A DNA stretch of 64,000 bases from Coptis chinensis (taxonomy: Eukaryota; Streptophyta; Magnoliopsida; Ranunculales; Ranunculaceae), in contig CM027382.1 of assembly GCA_015680905.1 (NCBI GenBank), positions 4,774,001 through 4,838,000 on the forward strand, written 5' to 3'. The translations under genes were made by a program, and so were the position numbers. Below, in pieces: positions 22,923 to 34,900 of the stretch. Positions within the stretch are counted from its first letter, which is position 1; every line of letters begins with the position of its first letter. Under the pieces are notes generated by a model. The model was not told the origin of the DNA, did not search any database, and worked only from the letters and a program-made list of their open reading frames with translations.

Positions 22923-25589
22923 ATGGAAAATGAAGGGAATAAACAGATTGGTAAGAAGGTTGCACCCGCCCAAATCGGCCAACTTGATTCAGATATGGCA
23001 CTTGCTGTGGCTTTGCAGGAACAGGTTTTTATTTTATTTTCTATCTGTTTTCTCTTACTTGTCATATTGCATGAAATACATAAGATATTGCTAATTGAAT
23101 GGAATGGATGGCTTTTCAGGAAAGGGACTTTATGAGCCTTTTGATGAGTGAAAGTAACACCGAAGACGATAATAGCACTTCTAGTGGGGATGATTCATTT
23201 AATGACGATGCTGATGAGGGTGAATTTTTTGGGGATGATACTTTTGAAGGTAATAAGGTTTTAAAATTTAGACAAGTTGTCACGTTAACTCTGTTCACTT
23301 AGATTTTGACGAGACTTGGCATGCAAGCTCAAAATAAAGATTACCAAGTAAAATACAACTTTCGAGTCATCTAAAAACTCGTCAGCGGGGTACTGTCGTC
23401 TTTTTGCACTTTTGGATTTTTATTCTACGCCCTGTTCAAGTGGGGCAGAATGGTTTTTATTAAGATCCAACCGCGGGCCTCATCCTTATGAATACATCCT
23501 CGGGTTAGACAACCTCTTTATTAGTATTTGAAATATCAAATGGTCAGTAAAGTTGGAATAGTGGCGTAGAATGGTTTTTTTTATTATTTTTCATTTGACT
23601 CTGGTCGAAACAAAACCCAAAATATTGCTGATATATCTCGTTTTTTGGTACACGAGATGAAAATATTCAATATATTTCTACTGAATATTGAATCTATTTT
23701 TTTGTTGATATATATTACAATTTTTGATATATTAATATATATCGACCGTTATATATACATCCGATATAAATTGTTGAATTTAACCAATTTCTAAACAATT
23801 TTTATTAATATATTAATAATATTTATGATATAATCGATAATATTTCTAATATCAATATACAAAATAAAATTTTGACAGATCAACAAATAGATATATATCC
23901 ATTGATATATCTGATATATTTTGATTTTTGAGATACACCATTGCTCGAATTCGATATTTTGGTCCTTGGGTCGAAGTGGGCGTAATAAATTCGATGGCAT
24001 TTCAAACTACGCCAGTTACATAGTATATGTTCCAATTTTGTACTCTCTGTAACGCTGTTTTTTTCAGTTTTGGAGATACAGAGTCCAAAACCATTGGACT
24101 CGGCCTTAAAACTTCTGTATCTTTCATTCTGCAATTGTTTTCAGCCTCTTTCAAAAGTAATTAACTAAGACAACTGTTTTCACATTGTTTTCAAGTATCA
24201 TCCTTTTGAATTATCTTCAGAAACTACATTACTGGATATTAATTTTCCCTCCATTTTACATGTAGAAGAAGTTAGCTATGAGGAACTTGAGGAAGACGAT
24301 GGCACTGAATATGAGGTACATTTTTTTTATTACAAGTATGCTTTCTGGTTTTCGTTTATCGACCTTCTGTAGATGTAATCTTACTAGAAACTTATGTCCA
24401 TTAGTCTATAGGCATTTTTCTTTGTCATTGTTACTGTATATAGAAAAGTCTAAGAATTATAAGAATAAAAAATATCTAGGTACTGATCAATAAATGGTAT
24501 AAATATCAAGACAACCTATTACTGTAGAGTGGATAGATTGCTTCATGCAGAGCAGAGAATTGCATATTATTCTGTGTTCAAAAGAATCACTAAACCATGA
24601 TTACAGGACATGGAGGAAGACGATGTCGATCCAGATGAATTGTCTTATGAGGTAAGTAGAGTAATGTAGTAAGTAGTTCATATATTTTAATAACTCACTG
24701 TTCCTGGCAAGAATGTGACCTTTGCTTTTGCTGTAGGAACTGATTGCACTTGGAGAGTTTGTTGGAACAGAGAACAAAGGACTATTAGGAAGTGAAATTA
24801 CAAATTACTTCCGGCCATATTCATACAAGTGCCAATCTAGTCCTGAAGATGGCCACCAGTAAGTCTGATGCGCTGGTTGATTTGCATATCCAATTCCGGT
24901 ATTCTGGCCATATTTAGTTGTACACATGTTTCTTATCAAATATATAAAATAAGCAACACTATAAGCAACACCAGTTATATACTTATATACTGATGAAAAG
25001 GTAACAGAAGAAAGCTATGCAGGGCGACTCTACAAAGAGTAGCTAGTGACAGCCATATTTAGGTGTCTAAACATCTTACTAAAGTATTCCTGATGAAGTG
25101 ATGAGGAAGTAACCATTGTTCCGTAGTCATCTGCATTTTACTTATTCAATTGATGCCTTAAGAATATGGAGAAATCACCAGCAGAACTACGGCTCATGCG
25201 TTACATAACAGATCTCATTAACTTTGTTGAGAAATAAAAATAAACTTGAATGGCCAGGAAAGATTCTAATCCAAGTCACAGTTGCAGATGTGTGATTTGT
25301 CAATTCGAGTATGAAGAAGGAGAAACAGTAGTTGCACTTGGATGCGAGCACGCGTATCATTCTGAGTGCATTAGCAAATGGCTTCAAATGAATAAGGTAA
25401 AAATTCAAAAGTACAAATATCAGATTAATTTGGTATATATAAAGAAAAATGTCAGATTAAGCGTCAGCATACATTTGGATGCCATCATTTTGTCTTGGTG
25501 CTGAGTCTATACTTGTGATGTAGGTTTGTCCCATTTGTAACACAGAAGTCTCCTTGACTCAATCTGTGCCTGATAGAACTGCTTCATGA
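22923..25589 (+). CDS. BIG BROTHER-like RING-H2 E3 ubiquitin ligase (seven exons, 217 aa)
   Basis: Exons 22923-23024, 23120-23249, 24266-24315, 24607-24651, 24737-24858, 25258-25396 and 25524-25589 join in frame with GT-AG splice sites. The protein has an N-terminal segment with MALAVALQEQERDF, a long acidic serine-rich stretch (residues about 48-75), then DDVDPDELSYEELIALGEF and VGTENKGL. It ends in a RING-H2 finger built from CVICQFEYEEGE, CEHAYHSECISKWL and VCPICNTEV, with all eight zinc ligands present. The DPDxxxYEEL...GE-VGTE segment before the finger is the signature of the BIG BROTHER group, which restricts organ growth by ubiquitinating growth regulators. Substrate and function here are inference. 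It is shorter than Arabidopsis BB and may be a related family member. Confidence 0.87.
23612..23972. mobile_element. AT-rich MITE in RING-gene intron 2
   Basis: Ends are CCCAAAATATTG... on the left and the inverse ...CGATATTTTGGTCCTTGGG on the right. The body is built of GATATAT/ATATATC words. A relative lies at 51105-51437 with similar ends and body in inverted orientation. No coding content. Confidence 0.6.
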
Positions 25590-26230
25590 AGAAAATGGCT
25601 CTAGAATACATCGAAGTATCGAACAGCTTTATCCACAATTCAAACTGCTACAACTCAAACTAACCACTTAAAACCATCATCAGCGCAATAGCTATTCTCT
25701 GGAGCACTGGACTTCGTTGGATCTCCCTTTCTTCACAAGAGCTGATGTAGTTACTGCACCAACAGCTCCTGTTTGGACCTAATCTACTGCTGATCTTGAC
25801 CTTCTACAATTAACTCAACTTTAAACTGATACAGAAAAATTGTCTCAACAGAAGACAATATATCCTCTATTTAAAGATAGTTAATTGTCTAATTGTCATT
25901 TACAATTAATATACACAAGTATTTCGAACAAATATTTTAATTTCAGCATCAGAACATTGTTGATGTGTATTTGTTACAGGGCTACATGGATTACATGCTT
26001 ATATAGTGTTAGTTTGTCAAAATTGTTGTCATGTCGTACAGCTCTTAGGAGACTTAATTATCACTGGGTTCACAGAATAGGCGACCTTCTGTTGTAGAGG
26101 TCCTGATCTCACACAGCTTGGCTTTCACTCATGAACAATAGTCTCCATGATAGTGCAGATAACTTGTAGTTTTAAGAGTGATTTCAAGAGAGGCTACCAA
26201 TTTTCTTCTCCTTTATCACCAATATGTAGC
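25590..26230. other. Convergent 3' spacer between RING and PPR genes
   Basis: The 3' ends of the plus-strand RING gene and the minus-strand PPR gene face each other here. It likely holds both 3' UTRs. No gene or repeat recognised. Confidence 0.5.
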
Positions 26231-29200
26231 TCACCATCTATCCTGACATCTACATATCCCATCCTTGAAATGATGGTAGAAGCTTCCATCCATCACAAAG
26301 ATTTCCCTACCAGCAATCCTGGAGATGTGTTTCACCGATGTGTGGCAGTCAATACACATCCGCAAATTCTTTGAGATACGGACGGGTGAGTTGGCATCCA
26401 ATGCGATGAGACCAAAACAAATGGCAAGTTTTTCAGAGTGAAAACAAGAGATGGGATTGAGATTGCCTTCACCTGTCAGAACAGGATCAAGAGGCAAGAA
26501 TCCAACGTGTTCCATTTCACTAGCCATTTTATCCCACATATACATAATGTCCTCCAATTTAAGATGTGAAGACTCGCCTCCTTTAAACTTGTATATCATG
26601 TTACCAACATCTATGGAGCTGCATTCTTTAATAGATAACAATCTACGACCAGTCATCATACTCTTCAAATTACTACCAGATTCCCACATACCAGCCATGG
26701 CATGGGTATTGGAAAGGAGAAGGTACTTTGAAGCATTATTCGGTTCTAACTCGAAAAAGGCTTTTGCCGCTCTTTCTCCCATTTCTGGATTTGTGTGAAC
26801 CTGACAGGCTTTTAGAAGTGTAGCCCACACGCAAGCATCAGGAGCATGTGGCATTCTCTTGATAAAGTATAAAGCTTCTTCTAGCAGATCAGCACCGCAC
26901 ATGATACCAACCATGCACGTGTAGTGTTCCAAATTGGGTTTGATTCCATAACTGTCCATAAGATTGAAATATTTCCATCCTTGCTCCAACATGCCTTCAG
27001 GGATACAAGCTGAAAGAAGTGCAGTGAACGTAATATGATCAGGCTCCAAACCAGATGCCTTCAATTGCTGAAATAAGTCAATAGCATCCTTAGCCATCCC
27101 ATGAACTGAATAGCCAGAAATCATGGCATTCCACAACGCTATATCTTTTTGAAGTTCAGAGTCAAACACCACTCTGGCCTCTGTAATGCTTCCACACTTC
27201 ACATACATGCCTATAAGAGCACTTGAAAGAGCAGCACGGAACTCGCCAAAACCGCTTTTCAAAATAAAGCCATGCAATTTTCTTCCCACCCCCAGAGATG
27301 CTATATAGCTGCAGGCTGAGAGAAGAACCATGAACGTAATTGAGCTTGGATCAAGGCCGTCCCCCAGCATTTTGGGAAAAAAATTTAGAGCCTCCTCTGC
27401 TTCTGTGTTGTTTATAAGGCCTGCCATAAAAATATTCCAAGAAACCGTATTTTTGTCCACAATCTTGTAGAACACTTTAGAGGCTGAATACATATCATCA
27501 CACTTTGCATACATGTCAACCAAGCCACTCGAGACAAAGATGTTAGGCTCTAATCCATTCCTCAAGATATACCCGTGGATCTCCCTCCCTTTCCCCAAAG
27601 CATTCAAATCAGCACAAGATGCAAGAGCACTAGTAGAGGTCACACAGTTTGGTTGGATTGATAAGCTTGACACTCCAGCAGAAAAGCATTCACAGGCTTT
27701 GAAATTATCCTTGGCCAAACTGATAATTCCTGAAGGCAACTGCATGATGCGGAACAACTTTATAGCTTCGCCACTAAGACCAGATTTTTGAAAACCAGAT
27801 ATCAATACATTCATTGTGACAATGTTTGGCACTAATCCCATTTGAATCATATCAGAAAGAAACTTAAATGCATCTTCTTTTTGCCCTTCTCTTGCAAAAC
27901 CAGATAGCATTGTGTTATAGGTGATCATATCGGGCTTCAAGCCATGATTCAACATTGAATATAGTTGCACTGATGCCTCCATCATATTGCCCTCATTGAC
28001 ATATGCCATAATTATCTCATTGATTACAGCAGTGTTCTTGATCTCCATCTTCATGAACACCCTCTCTGCAAGATCCCTCCTCCCACATTTTGAGTACATA
28101 TCAATCAATGAACCCCCAACAAAGATGTTCCCCAACAAGTCACATTTAAGAGCACACGCGTGCATTCCCTTTCCCAAAAGCAAATCACTCAAGGCACCAC
28201 AAGCTGGGAGTATACACGCAAAGGTCACAGCATTTGGTTTTCCAAATGACCATAACATCTGATTAAACACAATGAAGGCATCTTCAAAGTATTCATTTTG
28301 TACACAACCTGAAATTATCCCATTCCAAGAACTTACTCCAGGCTTCAACCCTATTCCTCTAATCTCTTCTAGTAATCTCAAGGACTCATCAATCTTCCCA
28401 TTGCGAGCAAAACCCGAAACCAGTGCATTCCAAGAAATTACATCAGGCTTCACTCCGTTTAACTGCATGGAGTCAAAAACATCTCTTGCCTCCTCCAAAC
28501 TCCCCACATCCATGTACGCCGAAACAAGAGCTGTCCACGAAACTACATCTCTTTCAGGCATCAAATCAAAAACTCTCCTCGAAGAACCCAAATCCCCACA
28601 ATTTGCATACATATCAATAAGCGCATTTCCAACAAACACATCCAGCTCCAACTTATTCCTCACTACATACCCATGAACCATCCTTCCAAACCCCAAAATC
28701 TCTAGTGCAGAACAAGCCTTAAGAACAGTAGGTATAAGAAACTTATCAGGTTTCAAACCTTCATCAACCATCAACCAAACAAGAAACACAACATCCTCCC
28801 ACCGCTGCGCCCGACAACACGCTCCAATCAAAACAGAATAAGCAGGAACAGTTCTGTCAGTAATTTTATCAAACAATTTCCTCGCATCATCCAAAGAAGC
28901 TGCATTCCTTGAATAAGACATCACAACTTTGTTCCCAACCACAGCATTCAATTCCAAACCTGTTTTCACAACTTGGGCATGAATTTTTTTGGAGTCTAGA
29001 ACATGGGTTTGTTTATTCACAGTACAATGACTTAACAAAGTGAGTAACTCTTCAACCTTAATCTTACTTTCTACCCTATGACTCCTCAAATAAACATCAT
29101 TTCTAGACAATGAAGTGAAATGTGTGTCTGGGTGTGTCTTTTTCAGTTCAGTTTTATCTTCTAAACTAACATTTCTAGCTGAAACTTTGTATTTCAGTTT

Positions 29201-29275
29201 GATGCTTGTGGCGGGAAATGTGTTTGAAGAAGAGAGGATATTTGAGGGAATGAAACTAAATTGAAGAAACGACAT
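26231..29275 (-). CDS. PLS-class pentatricopeptide repeat protein with E and DYW domains (1014 aa)
   Basis: One uninterrupted frame from ATG 29275, as usual for plant PPR genes. The N-terminal roughly 90 residues lack repeats and are rich in S, T and K, fitting an organelle-targeting peptide. About 90-800 is a series of PPR repeats (e.g. VVSWTALVSAYMDVGSLEEA, NAVTFACILPACGALSDLLL). The E/E+ region (about 800-915) is followed by a DYW deaminase-like domain with HSEKLAICFGL (zinc/catalytic HxE), CIDCHTSVK (CxxC) and the C-terminus GICRCQDRW. Such proteins bind specific transcripts in plastids or mitochondria and convert C to U. The last three residues are DRW, not the canonical DYW. Target site and organelle cannot be deduced from sequence. 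Convergent with the RING gene and divergent from the 30.2-kb gene. Confidence 0.95.
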   Translation of the reverse strand: MSFLQFSFIPSNILSSSNTFPATSIKLKYKVSARNVSLEDKTELKKTHPDTHFTSLSRNDVYLRSHRVESKIKVEELLTLLSHCTVNKQTHVLDSKKIHAQVVKTGLELNAVVGNKVVMSYSRNAASLDDARKLFDKITDRTVPAYSVLIGACCRAQRWEDVVFLVWLMVDEGLKPDKFLIPTVLKACSALEILGFGRMVHGYVVRNKLELDVFVGNALIDMYANCGDLGSSRRVFDLMPERDVVSWTALVSAYMDVGSLEEARDVFDSMQLNGVKPDVISWNALVSGFARNGKIDESLRLLEEIRGIGLKPGVSSWNGIISGCVQNEYFEDAFIVFNQMLWSFGKPNAVTFACILPACGALSDLLLGKGMHACALKCDLLGNIFVGGSLIDMYSKCGRRDLAERVFMKMEIKNTAVINEIIMAYVNEGNMMEASVQLYSMLNHGLKPDMITYNTMLSGFAREGQKEDAFKFLSDMIQMGLVPNIVTMNVLISGFQKSGLSGEAIKLFRIMQLPSGIISLAKDNFKACECFSAGVSSLSIQPNCVTSTSALASCADLNALGKGREIHGYILRNGLEPNIFVSSGLVDMYAKCDDMYSASKVFYKIVDKNTVSWNIFMAGLINNTEAEEALNFFPKMLGDGLDPSSITFMVLLSACSYIASLGVGRKLHGFILKSGFGEFRAALSSALIGMYVKCGSITEARVVFDSELQKDIALWNAMISGYSVHGMAKDAIDLFQQLKASGLEPDHITFTALLSACIPEGMLEQGWKYFNLMDSYGIKPNLEHYTCMVGIMCGADLLEEALYFIKRMPHAPDACVWATLLKACQVHTNPEMGERAAKAFFELEPNNASKYLLLSNTHAMAGMWESGSNLKSMMTGRRLLSIKECSSIDVGNMIYKFKGGESSHLKLEDIMYMWDKMASEMEHVGFLPLDPVLTGEGNLNPISCFHSEKLAICFGLIALDANSPVRISKNLRMCIDCHTSVKHISRIAGREIFVMDGSFYHHFKDGICRCQDRW

Positions 29276-29505
29276 TGAAAAGATGATTAATAATAGTGAA
29301 GTATCATGTTGTAGGAAGAGTTCATTTATTTCTGTGTCTTGTAAATGTTAAGAAGAAGAAACTTTGGGGTTGGGGTTTTTCAGGGCAGAGATAAACCTCT
29401 ACTCTTTTGTCTTCTTCTTTACTTTCTGTCCAAGAAAACTTGCCCAGCTATGTCGTCATTGTGTACTAAATGTCCCGAAATTTCGTAGTAATTCCTGAAA
29501 TTTCG
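29276..29505 (-). promoter_or_regulatory. PPR gene 5' flank
   Basis: Upstream region and presumed 5' UTR of the PPR gene. Contains two near-identical CCTGAAATTTCGTAGTA / CCCGAAATTTCGTAGTA words at about 29473-29510. No further element recognised. Confidence 0.4.
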
Positions 29506-29855
29506 TAGTATCTCTAGATGGTGGAAGTATCACATGTATATTTGAGGCTGAAATTTGAGACAAGTATTGGAGGTAAATTTGGAGTAGGGTCTACCATGCA
29601 CAACATTGATATTGTCATGCGACATTACCACTGTCGCCCCAAAAAAAAAAAAAAAAAAAAAAAACGCAACATTGGCAATGGCGCACGATATTGTCATTGT
29701 CGCGCCACACATGCATCCAAAACCACAAATTTGCATTCACAGATGTGGCTAGACAAGTGATACCTCCACATTTGTTTCTACCTAGAGATGATTTTTCGCG
29801 AAATTCCGAATGATGGAGATAAATATATAGGTGATACCTCCACCTAGAAATGCTC
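29506..29855. mobile_element. Foldback MITE-like element with internal A-run
   Basis: Left end AGTATCTCTAGATGGTGGAA and right end (reverse complement) AGCATTTCTAGGTGGAGGT are inverted copies that continue into GTATCAC and TATATTT. An A-run of about 24 nt lies at 29641-29664. No coding content. The target duplication was not found. Confidence 0.5.
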
Positions 29856-30185
29856 AAATTTCAATAAAAGTTCTATATGTATTGAAATTTTGGTAAAAAT
29901 TTCAGATTCTTTTGATATATATGTATTCGGAAATTCTGACAAATTGATGTTGACTAAAGGAAATGCTGTTTGGACCCGCATGCGTTGGATCTGTCTTGTG
30001 TATTGTTTTTTCTCATGTCAACTATGAATCTATGAGCAAATATTTGGCAACGGCTACTTTTCCCATAACATAATAAAACCAACAACAAAAATCCAACCGT
30101 TATCTTCCTTCTCACTCTTTCACTTCCTTCAACACTAACAACAGCAAAACACAACAAGAAGAGCTAGCTAGAAGCCTAGAAAAAA

Positions 30186-30751
30186 ATGATCATTGAACGC
30201 GTTATAACGATCGAGTATCTCCAACCCTCAATGTCTCAAGAGCTTCTCTGCAAGTTTCCAGATCAATCAGTCTACGATTTCGATTACACCCAGAGTGGAA
30301 TATGGTCACCTTTACTCCCTAGAGGACATTTGAGTAGCTTTCAAGTTTCTCCATTTGAAGTAAGAAGAAGACTCTTAGAATATGACGATGGTGTGGAAGT
30401 TTTGCAAGAAAAGACTAGGAAAGTTGGTTCTAAGATTAAGAAGAAGGTGATTATGGCTATGAGCATGAAGAATAAGAAGAAAATGAAGAAGAAGTTGGAT
30501 TTCTCTGTTACTCCTGTTACAGAATCTAGTCCAAAGAAGGTAATGTTAATTTTAATCAATTTGCTCGAGCCCCATTAACTAGTTTTGATGTATTCGCTCA
30601 TGCGTTTCTAATATATATTTATTTGTCAAAATGTTACGTACAGGGATGGGCCAAGGCATTAAGGGCAGCTTCCAAACCATTCAAGAAGCATAAGGTGGCA
30701 CCCTCTTTTCAAATAAGGCTGCAAAACTTTCTTAATCTGGGAGAATATTAG
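30186..30751 (+). CDS. Small basic plant protein of unknown function (two exons, 153 aa)
   Basis: Exon 1 is 30186-30539 (donor AAG|GTAATG). Exon 2 is 30644-30751 (acceptor GTACAG), in frame and ending EY-stop. The first half is neutral (LLCKFPDQSVYDFDYTQSG, IWSPLLPRG, SPFEVRRRLLEYDDGVEVLQ). The middle, residues about 80-105, is a lysine-rich block (KKKVIMAMSMKNKKKMKKK) that could be a nuclear-localisation or nucleic-acid-binding segment. The tail reads GWAKALRAASKPFKKHK. No signal peptide or known domain is recognised. It may belong to a family of small uncharacterised plant proteins. Splicing is clean but the function is unknown. Confidence 0.65.
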
Positions 30752-31955
30752 TAGTCAATTCATGTATTTATTTGTGTTGCATTTTAGGTGTATGTCATTG
30801 TAATTGAAATGCCACGAAAAGATTTAATATAAGAGATGATTACATTTTATGCACTTCTTAACTTCTTATCGCCGTGTCTTTATTTTATTTTGTGTTATTT
30901 AAGTTTTTTTATTAAACTGTGGAACTTTCTTGTGGCCAACATACCGATTGTTGAGAATTGAAGAATTACAGAATTCATGAAATTTCTACAGTTTGGAAAC
31001 ATGTCACATCGAAATTCAACAATTTTCATGTGCTAGTTCTACTGATTACTCAGTTATTGGTAAACACAGCTTCTACCAAAATTTCGTGTCTACGGTGCAG
31101 TCTAGCTTCTCATCAGTTCTCTTCTTTTTCTTTTTGATCCTGTCCTGATAGTCATAGAATGCAAATTTTCAAAAAACAACAGCCATATGCCCATTGGCCA
31201 TTAGAAAAATCTCCTTAACACCCATGCCACAGTTACCATTGTATCACTATTGTGTGTAACTGTGTATTAGTGCAACAAACTATTGGCATTTCGGGTACTT
31301 ATATTGTTAGTATCGACGGCTGGATTTCGATTTTTTTGTTGCTGGCAATCAGAATTGAACCAGTCATTGTGTACCATTACTGGCAATCCAGTGTTAACAA
31401 TGTTGTTCATGTAAATTTTATATTGGAGTTTCGACAAAAATGAAACACTACAGTAATGGGTGCATGTAGACAAGCTCACATCTTCCATTACAGAAACATG
31501 AACAATAATGGGAACCATGTTAGACTGCTACTTTGAACATGAACCAAGCTATTATAATTAGACTAAAAAAGGGACTGCAAAGTTTGTCTTGTACAAGTCA
31601 CTTGTACATCTACCCATTTTGAAAAGATCCTCTGTCTAAAACTCTCTTAAATATATGAATAGCAGTCCCCAGATCGATCTACCCTAATGTAGCAACAACC
31701 ACCAGAGTAAATTATGGTTGTTCAATCAAAACTACTTGCAAATCAATTGCTAGTTTCCTTTCCTAAATGCTTCCTCGTATACAAATACTGTATAGTTAGC
31801 AACATGAGGTGTATAAATATGCTTTTCTCTCTAACTTATGTCGACAAAACTGCTTGACGAAGCTTTCTGGAGGATATTTCACTCACTTTTGTCTCTCAAA
31901 CAGATCCTGTAACGAACTCCAATAAAACATGTTGCCACACTCTCATCTAATTAAC
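30752..31955. other. Spacer between the small basic-protein gene and the galactosyltransferase gene
   Basis: Convergent genes flank it, so both 3' UTRs probably lie here. Short open frames at 31252-31518 show no domain. No repeat recognised. Confidence 0.45.
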
Positions 31956-34900
31956 TTAGAGCATGGCACTCCAAATAGCTCCATCACCTTCACCACATCT
32001 TGCATGAACTTCCTTGATCTTTTCCACTGATTTGCAAATGCCACTGCAAGTCCAATCAAATGATGCAACACAAACATTCCCTGCCTGTGCTTTCCATTCG
32101 CAGTCTACAAAAGGAAACAATAATTTAAAAGTGAAACTTACCCATAATAAATTTACAGCTTGCATAACAGATTTTTTGAAAAATCTTACCTGGTGGAGTT
32201 CCACAACACATATTGCGCTCATCGATGTGTTCAACTTCGAGCCCTATAAACCAAGCACCAAGGGAGACATCTTCATTTGCATACTTGTGCAATATGGGCC
32301 TGCAATCACAAACAACAACCCCAAAGTCTGACCTCCAAAACTGAAATAAAACGTAGAACTTCGTTTAATTTTGTAAACATCTATCCTTCAGAACAATTGT
32401 CCCACCTATTTCTACAACGCGGACCAGAACTGTAATTGTTTGTAAAGCATAGGAGAAGTGTGTGATTCATGTGGACACTTTCTTACACTGAAATATAGCA
32501 ACCACAATGATGGATACTATGACCATTTCAAATGGGCCTATACACATTTTTGAAACTTAAATTGTAACTATAGTAAACACGGTGAATATGTCTTACCGGT
32601 TGATAGAGATGTATGTAGCTAGATCCTTTGAGATGGCATAAATCTGACCAGTTGCATGTCTAAAGTATTTGTTCCCTTCTTCTCCGAATTTCCAGTACTC
32701 GGGTTCATAGTATTTAACACTCCTACAGATGAGAGTAGTTAGGACACATCACAACATTATGATGCCAAAGAGATCGGTTAATCTGTTATCATGAAATAAG
32801 TGCTCGAGAAGTTACTTCTGAGAAAGAACAGGGCCAGACTTCATGCACCCCATGTAAACTCTGGGCTTTGAACGGTGGCGAGCAAGAGTAATAGCCAGCA
32901 TACCTACATACGAAATTGATTAAAAATTTAAAACCTATACTCAGTAATGACATATGCAGATCTATAGTAGGCTAAAACATACCCAAATTTACGTGCACAT
33001 CATCATCCACTTTGACATAGAAATCAGCATCCCATTTCGCAAGTGCCGTTGTAAAGAAGATCTTTGTTTTTGCAGATAGTTCGTGATACCCTTCAACATG
33101 CTCCTGTTAAATAATAGGGACATTATTCAGATCTTGAATCCTATAGTTTGCCACATTTATTTAATCAACACGCAGAAGTTACTTCAATACATTACCAGCC
33201 TAAGAAAGTCATTATGTTGTGCCTCTTCCGCATCAATAGCTCGATCCAAAATACTGTTGGATGTTGCGCTGCAACAGCCAAGTGCCAATTCAACGAAAAA
33301 TTTCACAACTAGATAAAATACAACTAACCAATACCACATAAGGAGAAATACTCCATGATGACCTTCTTACAATGGCAAGGATTTTACCCAAGACCGTACA
33401 GCATACGAAGAAAGTAAGAAACAGATTTTTAGAGTAACTCTAAAGAATCAAAACAATTTTATTGGGTATACAAGTGCAAGCGAAGGCGATAAAAATTAGT
33501 GAAAGATTGATACTGCATTGTTTCATCCACAGCTTCCTACTCCCACTGGGAATCTTGGATCATAACAAGCAAGCAAGATTAATTGCATTTCAAAGAACAT
33601 TTTCGAAAGCATAAAATTGAGAAAATTGGACATAATTCAATGAAACAAAAAAAAATGAATTGCTTTGAATGACAATTGTCCCCTTTGTACATGTCTTTTG
33701 ATCATGTTAATTAGTTGTATATTATGTCACATTTATAACACTAATAAGTACATGAAAATGGTTAAAACAATTGGCTACTTATTAAGAGAAAAACAGACAT
33801 ATATACTACTATACAGAAGCCAACAACCATAGATGCTTGATGCATGGCATAAAACACGTAAAAACCCTCTTTGCTTGAAAAAAACTGCATAACTTGGAAG
33901 GTCCAGAATAATGTTAAGCATTAGAAATTCCTGAAATCTCAAAACGAAATGGTCTTTCACAGTTTAAAAAAGAATTAGTTGAGTTCTTAAATGTTGATAG
34001 CATGCAGAAGAGCAATTCTAGCACACAAAACATAGATTTGTGCGGCTCAAAAGATAAAAACTTTACCGATAAGCTCGAGATCAATAACTTTATATTTGCT
34101 CGTCCAGCTACAGAAAGGTACAAAACAAAGCAATGTAGAATTGAAATTCAGTAATCTACCTGTGACCAATCATGAAACGGATGACAATTCCCTTCTCTTT
34201 CTCTAATCGAACAAGATCTTCCCCTAATCATTAACAAAAACGAATTTTCAAAAAGGTGTAGAGAGCCGTTAAATATACAATTACAAATAGATATATTAAC
34301 AAGAAAAACCAGGTAAACGGTATCTGAAAATAAAACCTTGCGGCATCCAGGTTTCTCGAACGGAATCACGCCTCCTTCGACTACTGAATGCAGTGTTTAT
34401 ACCGATAACCACAAACGCCTTCTTCTTTGGTGGACTAACAACAGAAGAAGCGTCCAGCATAACAGTAGACTGATTAGAGCTCCCCAGCTGCTGGGAACTA
34501 CGTGCGGCGGCCAACTCCATCTGAAGTGAAGAGATTGTCTTGTCTAGAGTTCTGACAATTAAAGGAACCAAATGAATCACTAGTCAGACTAGAGGATCAA
34601 ACATTTTATCTATTTTATTCAAAGCCGATACTCACTGAATTGCTTCGTGGGTTTTGTAAACCTCTCCCATTATATCCTTCCCCTGTCCAAGCATTCGCTA
34701 TATGTGAAAAATCAAAATCAGACATTCAGACAAATATGAAAAATAAATGCAACATGCGTTGGAACTTGGATAACAAACAGACTAAACCTGCTTTTTCGTG
34801 CAGTCATCTGATATAACTTTCAGCTCTTGCTCTAGATGTTGTTGGGAAACAATTTGCTTATTTGACATTGGTGGATCCCATACTCTGCAAAAAGGTTCCA

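Noticed and set aside
28272..28676. Plus-strand frames across the PPR gene
   Set aside because: Antisense shadows of the long minus-strand PPR coding frame.
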